This document shows positions 7,872-15,485 of a stretch of DNA of 36,497 nucleotides, piece by piece. The notes under the pieces were generated by a model that saw only the letters and a list, made by a program, of their open reading frames with translations, had not been told where the DNA came from and ran no database searches. Positions within the stretch are counted from its first letter, which is position 1, and each line of letters starts with the position of its first letter. Where the stretch lies: assembly GCA_030824555.1 (NCBI GenBank), contig JAVBXK010000082.1, positions 1-36,497 on the forward strand. Direction: 5' to 3'. This stretch comes from a bacterium. Lineage in GTDB: Bacteria > Pseudomonadota > Gammaproteobacteria > Burkholderiales > Burkholderiaceae_C. Made by a program: the position numbers and the translations under genes.

Positions 7872-9179
7872 TCAGAACTTCATGCCGTACTGGATGGCGA
7901 TCGAGTTCTGGCGCATGCGCACCGTTTCCTGGATGGCTGTGCCCGTGCCCATCATCTGGTTGAACATGGATGCCCCTGTCACGCTGACGCTGGGCGCATG
8001 CATGAGGGCCCAGCTCAGTTCCGACTTGGGGCTGAGCGCGTAGGTGCCACCGATGCTCAGGTGGGTTTTCATGACACCGGGAGCCAGGATGTTGGGCGTG
8101 ATGTTGCCCCCCGTCACCGGGTTGGTGCCGCGGTTGACGCCAAAGCGCAAGGTGGTTTTGGCATTCATCTGCCACTGCACGCCCACCTTCACGGTCTCGA
8201 CGTTTTTCCAGCCAAAGCCGCCACCCGCCACGGCACCCAAGGCACCGGCGGTGGAAGCGTTGCCGATGGCACCCACCTTGTTGTAGTTGATGCGGGTGTA
8301 GTCCACCGCCACTTGCACCGCAGGCGTCACCTGAAACGCCATGCCCAGTCCGTAGTTTTCCGGGATGTCGAAATCGCCGCCGTCGGCAAACAGGCCCGCG
8401 TATTTTTTCAGCTTGCCCATGCTGATTTTGGGGGCGTAGGCAGCACCCACCGTCACCTTGTCAGACAACTTCCCCATGTAACCCAAGCGGATTCCCACAC
8501 CCGTGCTGCTGTCAGCCCCGTTGTTGGTGAGCGCTCCGGGGTTGACGGAATTTTGTGCAAAACCCTGTAACCCGTAGGCCTGAAAACGCTGGTACACCAA
8601 CAACGGGCTCACGCCCACCGCATGGTCGGGTGTCAACTTGTATGCCACGGTGGGGGCCACGATCAGTTGCATCAGGTCCACACCCAGCTTGCCCATGCCG
8701 CACATGGGGTTCATGCCTGCCATGGGTTGGCCGGTCTGCGGGTTGCCGCATGTGGTGTTGCCACCGGGGTAGGTGGAGTTCATCCCACCGTTGCCATAAA
8801 CCGTCAGGCCCACAGATATTTTGTCCGACACGGTCCTGTTGTAGCCGAACTCGGGAATCAGGAATACCGTGCGGCCGCTGTCTTCCGCAGTGTTGAGCAT
8901 GCCGGGCATGGGAAACCCCGTGCGCGTCATGTCGCGGTGCGGCATGAACAGGTCGGCACCGACCTCCATACGGTCCCCCGCGAACACGGCCGCAGCTGGG
9001 TTGTTGACGCCTGCAAACGCGTTATCGGTGGTCGCAATGGCTGCGCCGCCCATCCCCTTGGCTTTGATGCCGAAGCCATGCGGAAAGTAGCCGTTGGTGG
9101 CGTGTGCGCTGGGCAGCAACACGCTGCCCAAAGCCAGCAGCAAAGCCGCGCGAACAGGCGTGAATGTGAAACGAACCAT
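7872..9179 (-). CDS. OmpP1/FadL-family outer membrane transport protein
   Basis: Predicted 14-strand outer membrane beta-barrel for hydrophobic compounds such as long-chain fatty acids or aromatics. The start at 9179 is supported by a strong GAGGAGA ribosome-binding site and a clean signal peptide (VRAALLLALGSVLLPSAHA) before the mature N-terminus TNGYFPHGFGIKAKGMGGA. That terminus contains the plug-like motif typical of FadL/OmpP1 (IATTDNAFAGVNNPAAAVF). It has 435 residues and ends in an aromatic-rich strand (SIAIQYGMKF) with terminal Phe, as BAM substrates do. A Met-, Pro- and Cys-containing loop is seen around TYPGGNTTCGNPQTGQP. No fatty-acid catabolic gene is adjacent, so the substrate is undefined. 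Confidence 0.88.
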   Translation of the reverse strand: MVRFTFTPVRAALLLALGSVLLPSAHATNGYFPHGFGIKAKGMGGAAIATTDNAFAGVNNPAAAVFAGDRMEVGADLFMPHRDMTRTGFPMPGMLNTAEDSGRTVFLIPEFGYNRTVSDKISVGLTVYGNGGMNSTYPGGNTTCGNPQTGQPMAGMNPMCGMGKLGVDLMQLIVAPTVAYKLTPDHAVGVSPLLVYQRFQAYGLQGFAQNSVNPGALTNNGADSSTGVGIRLGYMGKLSDKVTVGAAYAPKISMGKLKKYAGLFADGGDFDIPENYGLGMAFQVTPAVQVAVDYTRINYNKVGAIGNASTAGALGAVAGGGFGWKNVETVKVGVQWQMNAKTTLRFGVNRGTNPVTGGNITPNILAPGVMKTHLSIGGTYALSPKSELSWALMHAPSVSVTGASMFNQMMGTGTAIQETVRMRQNSIAIQYGMKF

Positions 9180-9293
9180 GGGGTCTCCTCGGGTGTGTGA
9201 TGTGATGTGTTTTGGTGCACGGGCAACGGGAGCCACACGTGACATGAGTGCGGGCCAGCATCAGCGTTCTGAGCGGCCAGCGATGATGTGAAT

Positions 9294-9319
9294 GAATACA
9301 GTATTGGGTATCAGTATTC
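9294..9319. promoter_or_regulatory. Inverted repeat GAATAC...GTATTC upstream of OmpP1 gene
   Basis: GAATAC at 9294-9299 and GTATTC at 9314-9319 form a perfect six-base inverted repeat. The spacer contains a second CAGTATT-like unit (CAGTATT occurs at about 9299 and 9312). The site is 115 bp upstream of the OmpP1 gene start and overlaps the stop codon of the DUF302 lipoprotein gene. It may be a regulator site or a weak hairpin ending the lipoprotein transcript; no T-run follows. Confidence 0.3.
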
Positions 9320-9883
9320 ACCCTTTGACGCGCGCTCCATCATCTCGAAGATGGTGTCGCGCACGGCCTGGGCCTCTTCCTTCAGGGGAGACGGCAGCTT
9401 GCGGCCCATCTTCACCATCATGTCCATGTTCAGGGTGTACAGCCACAGGCCATCGTCTTTCTCCACCACCGAAACGCGGCACGGCAGGTAGGCGGCCATA
9501 TGGGGGCTGAAGTCCACCATCCGGCGTGCCGTGCCAGGACTGCAATACGAATAGACGGTCAGCAGCTTCTCTTTCTTGCCTGAGCGGGCTTCCAGCTCTT
9601 TGGACAGTGGCAAGACACCCACGTCGCGCATGTTGCGTTCGACAGCCACCATCTTCAGGATGTCCTCGACATCTTTGGCTGACACACCGGCTTTCACCTT
9701 GCGCTCCCAGGTCGTTGCCACAGCGATGTCGCCATCGCCCTCGATCCAGCGGTCCCACATGCGCATGGCCTCCGATCCCGCGCCGTTTTCCAGCTTGCCA
9801 AGGGTGGAAACCGTGCCGCAGCCGGTCACGAACAAGGTGGTGCACAAGGCGACGCCGAGCGCCAGCGTACGGAACAAAAACAT
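9311..9883 (-). CDS. DUF302-domain lipoprotein
   Basis: Small envelope lipoprotein of 190 residues. The start at 9883 gives a clean lipoprotein signal (LALGVALCTTLFVTGCG) with the lipobox Cys at residue 22. The C-terminal half is a DUF302 domain: YCSPGTARRMVDFSPHMAAY, then LPCRVSVVE and GLWLYTLNMDMM. The two Cys (in YC and PC) sit where DUF302 proteins usually have them. DUF302 function is unresolved; genes for it often accompany sulfur or metal handling genes. It is transcribed away from the CsoR-like repressor gene. The intergenic region carries a CsoR-type palindrome and an FNR-like box, so both are candidate regulators. The segment between lipobox and DUF302 (residues 23-100) is not recognised. 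Confidence 0.8.
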   Translation of the reverse strand: MFLFRTLALGVALCTTLFVTGCGTVSTLGKLENGAGSEAMRMWDRWIEGDGDIAVATTWERKVKAGVSAKDVEDILKMVAVERNMRDVGVLPLSKELEARSGKKEKLLTVYSYCSPGTARRMVDFSPHMAAYLPCRVSVVEKDDGLWLYTLNMDMMVKMGRKLPSPLKEEAQAVRDTIFEMMERASKGEY

Positions 9884-9925
9884 GGTGAATTCCCGAAAAA
9901 GAGGTGAAAAACCGAACCGACTGGT

Positions 9926-9939
9926 TTGACATAAATCAA
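9926..9939. promoter_or_regulatory. FNR/ANR-like box
   Basis: TTGAC-ATAA-ATCAA matches the FNR-family consensus TTGAT-N4-ATCAA at nine of ten positions. Its centre is about 49 bp upstream of the DUF302 lipoprotein start and 170 bp upstream of the repressor start. An FNR/ANR (or related Crp-family) protein would have to be encoded elsewhere. Oxygen-responsive control is inference. Confidence 0.45.
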
Positions 9940-9990
9940 GCCAGAGTGACCTGACGATACCGATCAAGGTCACCGGCAAACATCGGCAAT

Positions 9991-10005
9991 TACCCTAGGG
10001 GGGTA
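9991..10005. promoter_or_regulatory. CsoR-type operator in divergent DUF302/repressor promoter region
   Basis: TACCC-TAGGG-GGGTA is a G/C-tract palindrome flanked by TA, the form bound by CsoR/RcnR/CstR-family tetramers. It closely resembles the Bacillus copZA operator as I remember it. It lies between the divergent lipoprotein and repressor genes, 97 bp upstream of the repressor start, as expected for autoregulation. A very similar palindrome occurs at 18111-18128 on the trxC leader. Confidence 0.7.
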
Positions 10006-10102
10006 TGGTTTATGCAGTCGACGGCTGTTTTGACAGCAGCTGCACGGCGGTTGTTGCCAATTTTTTTGGCACACTCAGGCCACGTACATCACAGGAGTGC
10101 AC

Positions 10103-10432
10103 ATGCCTGCCGCCCCCAAAACCGCACGCGCACCCCGCGCGGCCAAAGTCAGCCCCGAGCCCTCTGCCTACCGCACGGAACACCAGCGCGACGTCATCAA
10201 CCGGCTCAAACGCATCGAGGGTCAGGTACGCGGCCTGATCGACATGGTGGAAAGCGGTAGGCCATGCGAAGACGTGGCGCAGCAGATGTCTGCCGCCCGC
10301 AAAGCCATGGAAAAAACTTTCTACCGCATGATGGCCTGCACGGTGATGGAGGCTGTCACCTCTTCCGCATCAGAGGTGGACACGTTTCGCGAAGTGGAAC
10401 GTTCCACTCGCATCCTTGAAAAATACGCCTGA
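10103..10432 (+). CDS. CsoR/RcnR/FrmR-family repressor with non-canonical ligand set
   Basis: All-helical DNA-binding repressor of the DUF156 (metal-sensitive repressor) family, 109 residues. The ATG at 10103 is chosen for its AGGAG ribosome-binding site; a GTG six bases upstream overlaps that site. The family core is clear: HQRDVINRLKRIEGQVRGL, then GRPCEDVAQQMSAARKAMEK. The first ligand Cys is Cys55. The Cu(I)-CsoR positions at +25 (His) and +29 (Cys) are Thr80 and Ala84. Instead a Cys lies at +24 (Cys79). A copper role is therefore unlikely, while a Cys55/Cys79 redox or sulfane-sulfur switch is possible. The protein also has a basic, Pro/Ala-rich N-terminal extension (residues 1-22). The gst gene follows after 21 bp. 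Confidence 0.88.
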   Translation: MPAAPKTARAPRAAKVSPEPSAYRTEHQRDVINRLKRIEGQVRGLIDMVESGRPCEDVAQQMSAARKAMEKTFYRMMACTVMEAVTSSASEVDTFREVERSTRILEKYA

Positions 10433-10453
10433 CCACCCGCACGCCCACACACC

Positions 10454-11164
10454 ATGTCCTACACACTGCTGATCGGCAACAAAAACTACTCGTCCTGGTC
10501 CATGCGCCCATGGGTGCTCATGACCCAGGCTGGCATCCCGTTCATGGAACAGATGGTGCGGTTCGACTCGTTCGGGCCCGGCTCCACCTTCAAACAAGCC
10601 CTGGCAGGCGTCAGCCCCACGGGCAAGGTGCCTGCGCTGCTTGACGACAGCCAGCGCACAGCCAACGGTCAGCCCCTGGCGGTATGGGACACCCTGTCAA
10701 TAGCCGAATACCTGGCCGAACGCCACCCTGACAAAGCCCTTTGGCCCACCGCCATGGCGGCCCGGGCGCTGGCGCGCAGCGCCTGCGCCGAAATGCACAG
10801 CGGGTTTGGTGCGTTGCGCAGCCATTTCCCCATGAACATCGAAGCCTCGCTGCCCGATGTGGGCCGTTTGGTGCTGCGCGACCAAGCCGCCGTACGCGCC
10901 GACCTGCAACGCCTGTTTACCCTGTGGCAAGGCCTGCTGGCAGCCAGCGCAGGTCCGTTGCTGTTCGGCACGTTCACCGTGGCCGATGCCTACTTTGCCC
11001 CGATGGTGATGCGCCTGAAAACCTACGGCGTGCCCCTGCCCGTCGACGTACAGGCCTACACCGATGCGGTGTGTGCCCTGCCCGGAGTACAAGCCTGGAT
11101 GGCCGACGCACGCCAGGAAGCCGACTTCCTGGATTTCGAAGAACCCTACCGCCTGGCCCGCTGA
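10454..11164 (+). CDS. Glutathione S-transferase family protein
   Basis: Cytosolic GST-fold protein of 236 residues. The thioredoxin-like N-terminal domain begins SYTLLIGNKNYSSWSMRPW, with Ser residues in the position of the glutathione-activating residue, and continues to VSPTGKVPALLDD (cis-Pro loop) and WDTLSIAEYLAERHP (gamma-glutamyl contact region). The C-terminal helical domain contains LLFGTFTVADAYFAPMVMRL, the conserved N-capping segment with Asp. The substrate cannot be read from sequence. It lies 21 bp after the CsoR-like repressor gene and overlaps the cca start (TGATG at 11162-11166), so these three genes look like one operon. A thiol enzyme here fits a thiol-stress theme, which is inference. 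Confidence 0.85.
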   Translation: MSYTLLIGNKNYSSWSMRPWVLMTQAGIPFMEQMVRFDSFGPGSTFKQALAGVSPTGKVPALLDDSQRTANGQPLAVWDTLSIAEYLAERHPDKALWPTAMAARALARSACAEMHSGFGALRSHFPMNIEASLPDVGRLVLRDQAAVRADLQRLFTLWQGLLAASAGPLLFGTFTVADAYFAPMVMRLKTYGVPLPVDVQAYTDAVCALPGVQAWMADARQEADFLDFEEPYRLAR

Positions 11165-12504
11165 TGGACGTGTACATGGTGGGTGGCGCGGTGCGCGATG
11201 CCTTGCTGGGACTGCCCGTGACCGAGCGCGACTGGGTGGTGGTGGGCAGCACCCCCGAGGCCATGCTGGCCCAGGGCTACCAGCCTGTGGGCAAAGACTT
11301 CCCGGTGTTTTTGCACCCGCGCACCCACGAAGAGTACGCACTGGCCCGCACCGAACGCAAAACCGCGCCGGGCTACCACGGCTTCGCCTTCCATGCCGCG
11401 CCCGACGTGACGCTGGAGCAAGACCTGGCACGGCGCGATCTGACCATCAATTCAATAGCTACCAAACCAATATCAACAAGCGGTGAGGCCGATTTTTACT
11501 TAAAAAAATCAGTCACGCCCGATCTGACACAACTCATTGACCCGCACGGTGGCGTGGCCGACCTGCGTGCAGGCGTGTTGCGGCACGTGGGCGACGCGTT
11601 CCGCGAAGACCCTGTGCGCATCCTGCGGCTGGCCCGCTTTGCCGCGCGCTTCCCCACGTTCACCGTTGCGCCACAGACCCTGGCGCTGATGCGCGACATG
11701 GTGCAGTCGGGCGAAGTGGCCCACCTGGTGGCCGAACGCGTGTGGCAGGAGCTGTCGCGCGGGCTGATGGCCGACAAACCCAGCCGCATGTTCGAAGTGC
11801 TGCGCGACTGCGGGGCCCTGGCCGTGCTGCTGCCCGAGCTCAACCGCCTGTGGGGCGTGCCCCAGCGGGCCGACTACCACCCCGAGGTGGACACTGGCGT
11901 GCACGTCATGATGGTGCTGGACCACAGCGCCCAACGCCAGGCCAGCCTGCCCGTGCGCTTTGCCTGCCTGTGCCACGACCTGGGCAAGGGCACCACGCCG
12001 CCAGACGTGCTGCCCCGCCACATTGGCCACGAAGAGCGCAGCCTGCGCCTGCTGCAAGGCGTGTGCGAGCGCTGGCGCGTGCCCAAAGAGTGCCGCGAAC
12101 TGGCTGAAGTGGTGGCACGCGAGCACAGCAACATCCACCGTTGCGGCGATTTCTCGGCCGCAGCCCTGTTGCGGTTGCTGACGCGGTGCGATGCCATCCG
12201 CCGCCCCGCCCGGTTTGACGACGTGCTGCACGCCTGCCTGTGCGATGCGCGCGGCCGCCTGGGGTTCGAGACCACCCCTTACCCGCAGGCCGATCGGTTG
12301 ACCCTTGCGCTGACAGCAGCCTGCACAGTGGCCACCGAGGACATCGCGGCACGCGCGCTGCGTGACCTGCCTGCCACGCCCGACCAGGCACCGGGCGCGC
12401 GTGGCGAAGCCGTTGCCCAGGCCATGCAAACCGCCAGGCAGCACGCCATTGAAGCTGCCTTGCGCGTGGGTGCTGGCCACACAGGCACGGCCAGCAACAC
12501 CTGA
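11164..12504 (+). CDS. cca: Multifunctional CCA tRNA nucleotidyltransferase with HD domain
   Basis: Adds and repairs the 3'-CCA end of tRNAs; proteobacterial enzymes also carry phosphohydrolase activity in an HD domain. It has 446 residues. The start at 11164 overlaps the gst stop and leads straight into the nucleotidyltransferase motif MVGGAVRDALLG with the metal site ERDWVVVG. Motif ARRDLTINSIA follows, then LIDPHGG, FREDPVRILRLARFAARF and the HD site CHDLGKG with GHEERS. Between NSIA and LIDPHGG is an AT-rich stretch of about 20 extra residues (98-120) that the family normally lacks; it coincides with the repeat at 11455. The active-site motifs are intact, so the insert probably forms a tolerated surface loop. 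Confidence 0.93.
   Translation: MDVYMVGGAVRDALLGLPVTERDWVVVGSTPEAMLAQGYQPVGKDFPVFLHPRTHEEYALARTERKTAPGYHGFAFHAAPDVTLEQDLARRDLTINSIATKPISTSGEADFYLKKSVTPDLTQLIDPHGGVADLRAGVLRHVGDAFREDPVRILRLARFAARFPTFTVAPQTLALMRDMVQSGEVAHLVAERVWQELSRGLMADKPSRMFEVLRDCGALAVLLPELNRLWGVPQRADYHPEVDTGVHVMMVLDHSAQRQASLPVRFACLCHDLGKGTTPPDVLPRHIGHEERSLRLLQGVCERWRVPKECRELAEVVAREHSNIHRCGDFSAAALLRLLTRCDAIRRPARFDDVLHACLCDARGRLGFETTPYPQADRLTLALTAACTVATEDIAARALRDLPATPDQAPGARGEAVAQAMQTARQHAIEAALRVGAGHTGTASNT
11455..11510 (+). repeat. In-frame AT-rich element, copy A (in cca)
   Basis: ATAGCT at 11455, AAGCG at 11478 (offset 23), then GTGAGGCCGATTTTTAC and an A-rich tail. It is strikingly AT-rich inside a GC-rich gene. Translated in the cca frame it reads IATKPISTSGEADF (residues 98-111). 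Copies B (21471) and C (30545) share the orientation, offset and reading phase. Confidence 0.8.
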
Positions 12505-12529
12505 GCAGCGTTATCCCGGCGAGAGAGTG

Positions 12530-14527
12530 TCAGTTGGCAGGCTTGCGCGTCTGAAAGCGCTCGCAAGCCGCGTGTGAGCGGTAGGTGTCGGTGCTGCACT
12601 GTTTCCACAGACAGCTTTCACGCTCGAAGAAACCCATTCCAGCACAGGGCTCGGCCGGTGGCGCGGGCGCGATGCCCGCCGACACCGGTTTGGGTACAGC
12701 CGCAGGCACCTGCGGAGGTGGCGTGACCTCCTCGGGCTTGCCCGCGCTGCGCGAGTCTGCAGCCTTGCCCGCCGGCACGCTCTCGGTCGGTTTGATGGGC
12801 TTCTTGACGGTCGCCGCCGCAGGGGCACCCGCTGCTGCTGAGGCCGCCGTGCCAATCGGCGCGGCCTCGGCAGGCGCTGCGACCTTCGGGGCCTCGGTCG
12901 GCATCACCGTCCCAGGCGTGGACACCGACGAAGCCGCCGCAGGCGCACTGCCCGGCTGCACCAGCACTTCCCGGTCCGACAGGGTTTGGTTGGCGTCGGC
13001 AATACCCGCTGCTGCGGGCATGGCAACAGGCGTCTGCCCACTGCCTCGTGAAAACCACCAGGCAGCCAGGGCAACCAGCAACACGCCACCGCCCAGCAGC
13101 AGCCAGCGCTGAACGCCCCCGCTGCCAGCAGCGGCGACAGTGGGGCTTTGCGCCCGCAGCGCAGCGGGCACATCCGCCTGTGTGTGGGTGAATGCCGACA
13201 CATCGGCGTGCGCCGATGGGGTCACGGTGCCCGGCAAAGTCACGCTTGTTGGACTGACAGGGCCCGCCGGCAACGTGACGTTTGCCACTGCATCCGGCCC
13301 TCCCCCAAGGGTCACCAGCGGTGAGGCCGTTGCAGTCACGTCATTGACAAGGCCCGCCTCTGCGGTCGCACCCGCCAGCACGGTCACATCGCCCACCTCA
13401 CGCTGGTAGAGCATGGTGCCGTCGCCACTGGTCGGATAGCGGCCGGATGTCGCGCCGGTCCGCACAAAAGCCACCCCAGCCCCACTGCCCGGCACAGGGT
13501 CAGTCCCCCCACCTGACACGCTGGCGGCCTGAGGCTGCGACGCATCGGGCTCACTGCCCGCACCACTGCCCGTGAGCATGCGGCTCAACAACCAGCGCAA
13601 CATCCCGGCCGACTCGGCGGCCACCAGTGACTGCGCACCCGCCACACGGGCCGTGACATCGGCGCCACCCAGTGAATTGACGGTCGAAGCCAGCGCGTCA
13701 GCAAAGTCAGCGCCGGTCTGGAAACGCTCGGCGGGGTGCTTGGCCATGGCACGCACCACCACCGCATCAAGCGCCATGGGCACCGCCGGGTTGACCGAAG
13801 AAGGCAAGGGCGGTGCTTCGTTCAGGATTTGCGCGGCGATTGCAAATTGGTTGCTACCGTCGAAAGGCAGGCGCGCGGTCAACAGCTCGTACAGCAACAC
13901 GCCGGCCGAAAACAAGTCACTGCGCTCGTCCAGCGGTTGCCCACGCACCTGCTCGGGCGACATGTACCGGGGTGTACCGATGGAATGACCCGACAACTGC
14001 GTGCCGTTGTCGTCCTCGGCATCCAGGATTTTGGCAATGCCAAAGTCGGTCAGCTTCACCCAGCCAGCCGAATCCAGCAGAATGTTTTCGGGCTTCACAT
14101 CCCGGTGCAATATTTTCTGCTTGTGTGCATGGTCCAGCGCAGCCAGCACATCCAGCACCACCTTGACGGCACCCCAGGGCGTGAATTTGACACCCTGGTT
14201 CAAACAGTGCTTGAGGTTGACGCCAGGCACGAACTCCATCACCAGATACGCCAGTTCCCCGGCTTGCCCCGAATCGAACACGCTCACGATGTTGGGGTGG
14301 CTCAGGCGCGCCACCGACCTCGCCTCGGTCAGGAAGCGGGCTTCATACGCCGCAACCTGGGTGGGGGTGAGTTGGTCGGCGCGGATGGTCTTGATGGCCA
14401 CTGTACGTGCCAAGCGAGGGTCCCGCGCTTCGCAGACCACACCCATTGCGCCCTTGCCCAGGACGCGCACCACCTCATAGCGACCAATTTGCGTTTCGTG
14501 CATATCCTGCGTTCTAAACCCTGTCAT
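12530..14527 (-). CDS. PknB-type serine/threonine protein kinase, membrane-anchored
   Basis: Hanks-type kinase of 665 residues. The kinase domain covers about 15-275: glycine loop LGKGAMG, Lys46 in VAIKTI, catalytic loop HRDVKPEN (Asp143, Asn148), DFG at 161-163 and GTPRYMSPEQVRG. A low-complexity Ala/Thr/Val/Pro linker leads to one membrane segment (RWLLLGGGVLLVALAAWWF, about 465-490). A Pro/Ala-rich periplasmic tail ends with a small Cys module (CAGMGF, ESCLWKQC, HAACERF), common in Comamonadaceae kinases as I recall. No PASTA repeats and no adjacent PP2C phosphatase are seen. Met at 14527 or 14503 could start it; the former sits in a hairpin. It is convergent with cca. Confidence 0.88.
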   Translation of the reverse strand: MTGFRTQDMHETQIGRYEVVRVLGKGAMGVVCEARDPRLARTVAIKTIRADQLTPTQVAAYEARFLTEARSVARLSHPNIVSVFDSGQAGELAYLVMEFVPGVNLKHCLNQGVKFTPWGAVKVVLDVLAALDHAHKQKILHRDVKPENILLDSAGWVKLTDFGIAKILDAEDDNGTQLSGHSIGTPRYMSPEQVRGQPLDERSDLFSAGVLLYELLTARLPFDGSNQFAIAAQILNEAPPLPSSVNPAVPMALDAVVVRAMAKHPAERFQTGADFADALASTVNSLGGADVTARVAGAQSLVAAESAGMLRWLLSRMLTGSGAGSEPDASQPQAASVSGGGTDPVPGSGAGVAFVRTGATSGRYPTSGDGTMLYQREVGDVTVLAGATAEAGLVNDVTATASPLVTLGGGPDAVANVTLPAGPVSPTSVTLPGTVTPSAHADVSAFTHTQADVPAALRAQSPTVAAAGSGGVQRWLLLGGGVLLVALAAWWFSRGSGQTPVAMPAAAGIADANQTLSDREVLVQPGSAPAAASSVSTPGTVMPTEAPKVAAPAEAAPIGTAASAAAGAPAAATVKKPIKPTESVPAGKAADSRSAGKPEEVTPPPQVPAAVPKPVSAGIAPAPPAEPCAGMGFFERESCLWKQCSTDTYRSHAACERFQTRKPAN

Positions 14528-14543
14528 GGGCGAAAATGCCCAT
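14526..14543 (-). promoter_or_regulatory. Inverted repeat over kinase start codon
   Basis: ATGGGC-GAAAAT-GCCCAT is a perfect six-base inverted repeat overlapping the ATG at 14527. In the kinase mRNA it would form a hairpin that sequesters this start codon. Alternatively it is an operator and translation begins at the Met at 14503. No clear ribosome-binding site is seen for either start. Confidence 0.35.
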
Positions 14544-14647
14544 TCATTGAGCTAGCTTAAACCCGATTGCCATCGGTGTGAATACGATCAGCCTCATCCA
14601 CCACCCGCATCGGCGGTCTTTCCTGCCCGTGCCCAACGCCTGCTGCC

Positions 14648-15451
14648 ATGCCAGATCACAAGCCATCGCCCCTTCGACGTGCCATGCTGACCCTGGCACT
14701 GTCATGTTCGGTCCCCACGTGGGCAGTTGCCCAGGCCGCGCCCGAAGCCATGCTGCTGTATTGCGGCATCACCATGGTCAGACCCATGACGGAAATTGTC
14801 CATATTTTCGAGAAGCAGGAAAACGTAAAAATCTCCATCGCGCAAGGGGGATCGGAAGACATCTACCAGTCTGTGGCCAAAGGCACGGTGGGTGATTGGT
14901 ACCTGCCGGGCGAACCCAGCTATTTCCAGGGGCCCGAGCGCCAGAAGTACTTTGCCGAGCGTGTGCTGGTCGGGCACAACAAGATGGCACTGATGGTGGT
15001 CAAGGGCAACCCCAAGCACATCAAGCCTGACCTGAAGGAATTGCTGCGAAAAGACGTGGTGACCACCGTCGGCAACCCCGATTCCGGCAGCGTGGGCAAG
15101 GAAAGCAAGCGCATGCTGGAGGCAGCGAAACTGTACGACAAGGTGGTGCGGTCAGCGGCTTTTCTGGCCCCCGATTCGCGCAGCATCACCAATGCCTTGA
15201 AAAAAGGCGAAGCCGATGTCTCCCTGAACTGGCGGGCCACGGCGTTTTTCCCTGACAACGTCGACAAACTGGAAGCCATCGACCTGGACAAAACCATCAG
15301 CCCACCCCAGCCGCTGATGCTGCTGCGCCTGCACACCTCGCGCCGACCCGACTTGGCAACCCGCTTCCTGGCACTCGCCGCTGGCGAGCAAGGCAAGGCC
15401 ATTTTCAGAAAATACGGTTTCATTGACAGCCACGACAAACCCACCCGTTGA
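14648..15451 (+). CDS. Periplasmic substrate-binding protein (type II, ModA/PstS-like)
   Basis: Exported binding protein of 267 residues with a signal peptide (RRAMLTLALSCSVPTWAVAQA, cleavage near residue 29). The fold pattern is ModA-like: LLYCGITMVRPMTEIVHIFE at the N-terminus, ISIAQGGSEDIYQSVAKG (Ser/Gly ligand loop), DWYLPGEPSYF, VTTVGNPDSGSVG and DVSLNWRATAFF. No ABC permease or ATPase gene is adjacent. The next gene, 34 bp downstream, is a hybrid histidine kinase with a large periplasmic domain. This suggests the protein presents a ligand to the sensor rather than to a transporter, as TorT does for TorS. The ligand is unknown; an oxyanion is a reasonable guess from the family. Confidence 0.75.
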   Translation: MPDHKPSPLRRAMLTLALSCSVPTWAVAQAAPEAMLLYCGITMVRPMTEIVHIFEKQENVKISIAQGGSEDIYQSVAKGTVGDWYLPGEPSYFQGPERQKYFAERVLVGHNKMALMVVKGNPKHIKPDLKELLRKDVVTTVGNPDSGSVGKESKRMLEAAKLYDKVVRSAAFLAPDSRSITNALKKGEADVSLNWRATAFFPDNVDKLEAIDLDKTISPPQPLMLLRLHTSRRPDLATRFLALAAGEQGKAIFRKYGFIDSHDKPTR

Positions 15452-15485
15452 CGCACACCGCGCCCTCCGCCCTCACCCGTCCCAC

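Noticed and set aside
10103-10432. Calling this repressor a copper sensor (CsoR)
   Set aside because: The His and second Cys needed for Cu(I) are replaced by Thr80 and Ala84, and no copper genes are adjacent; only the family name is kept.
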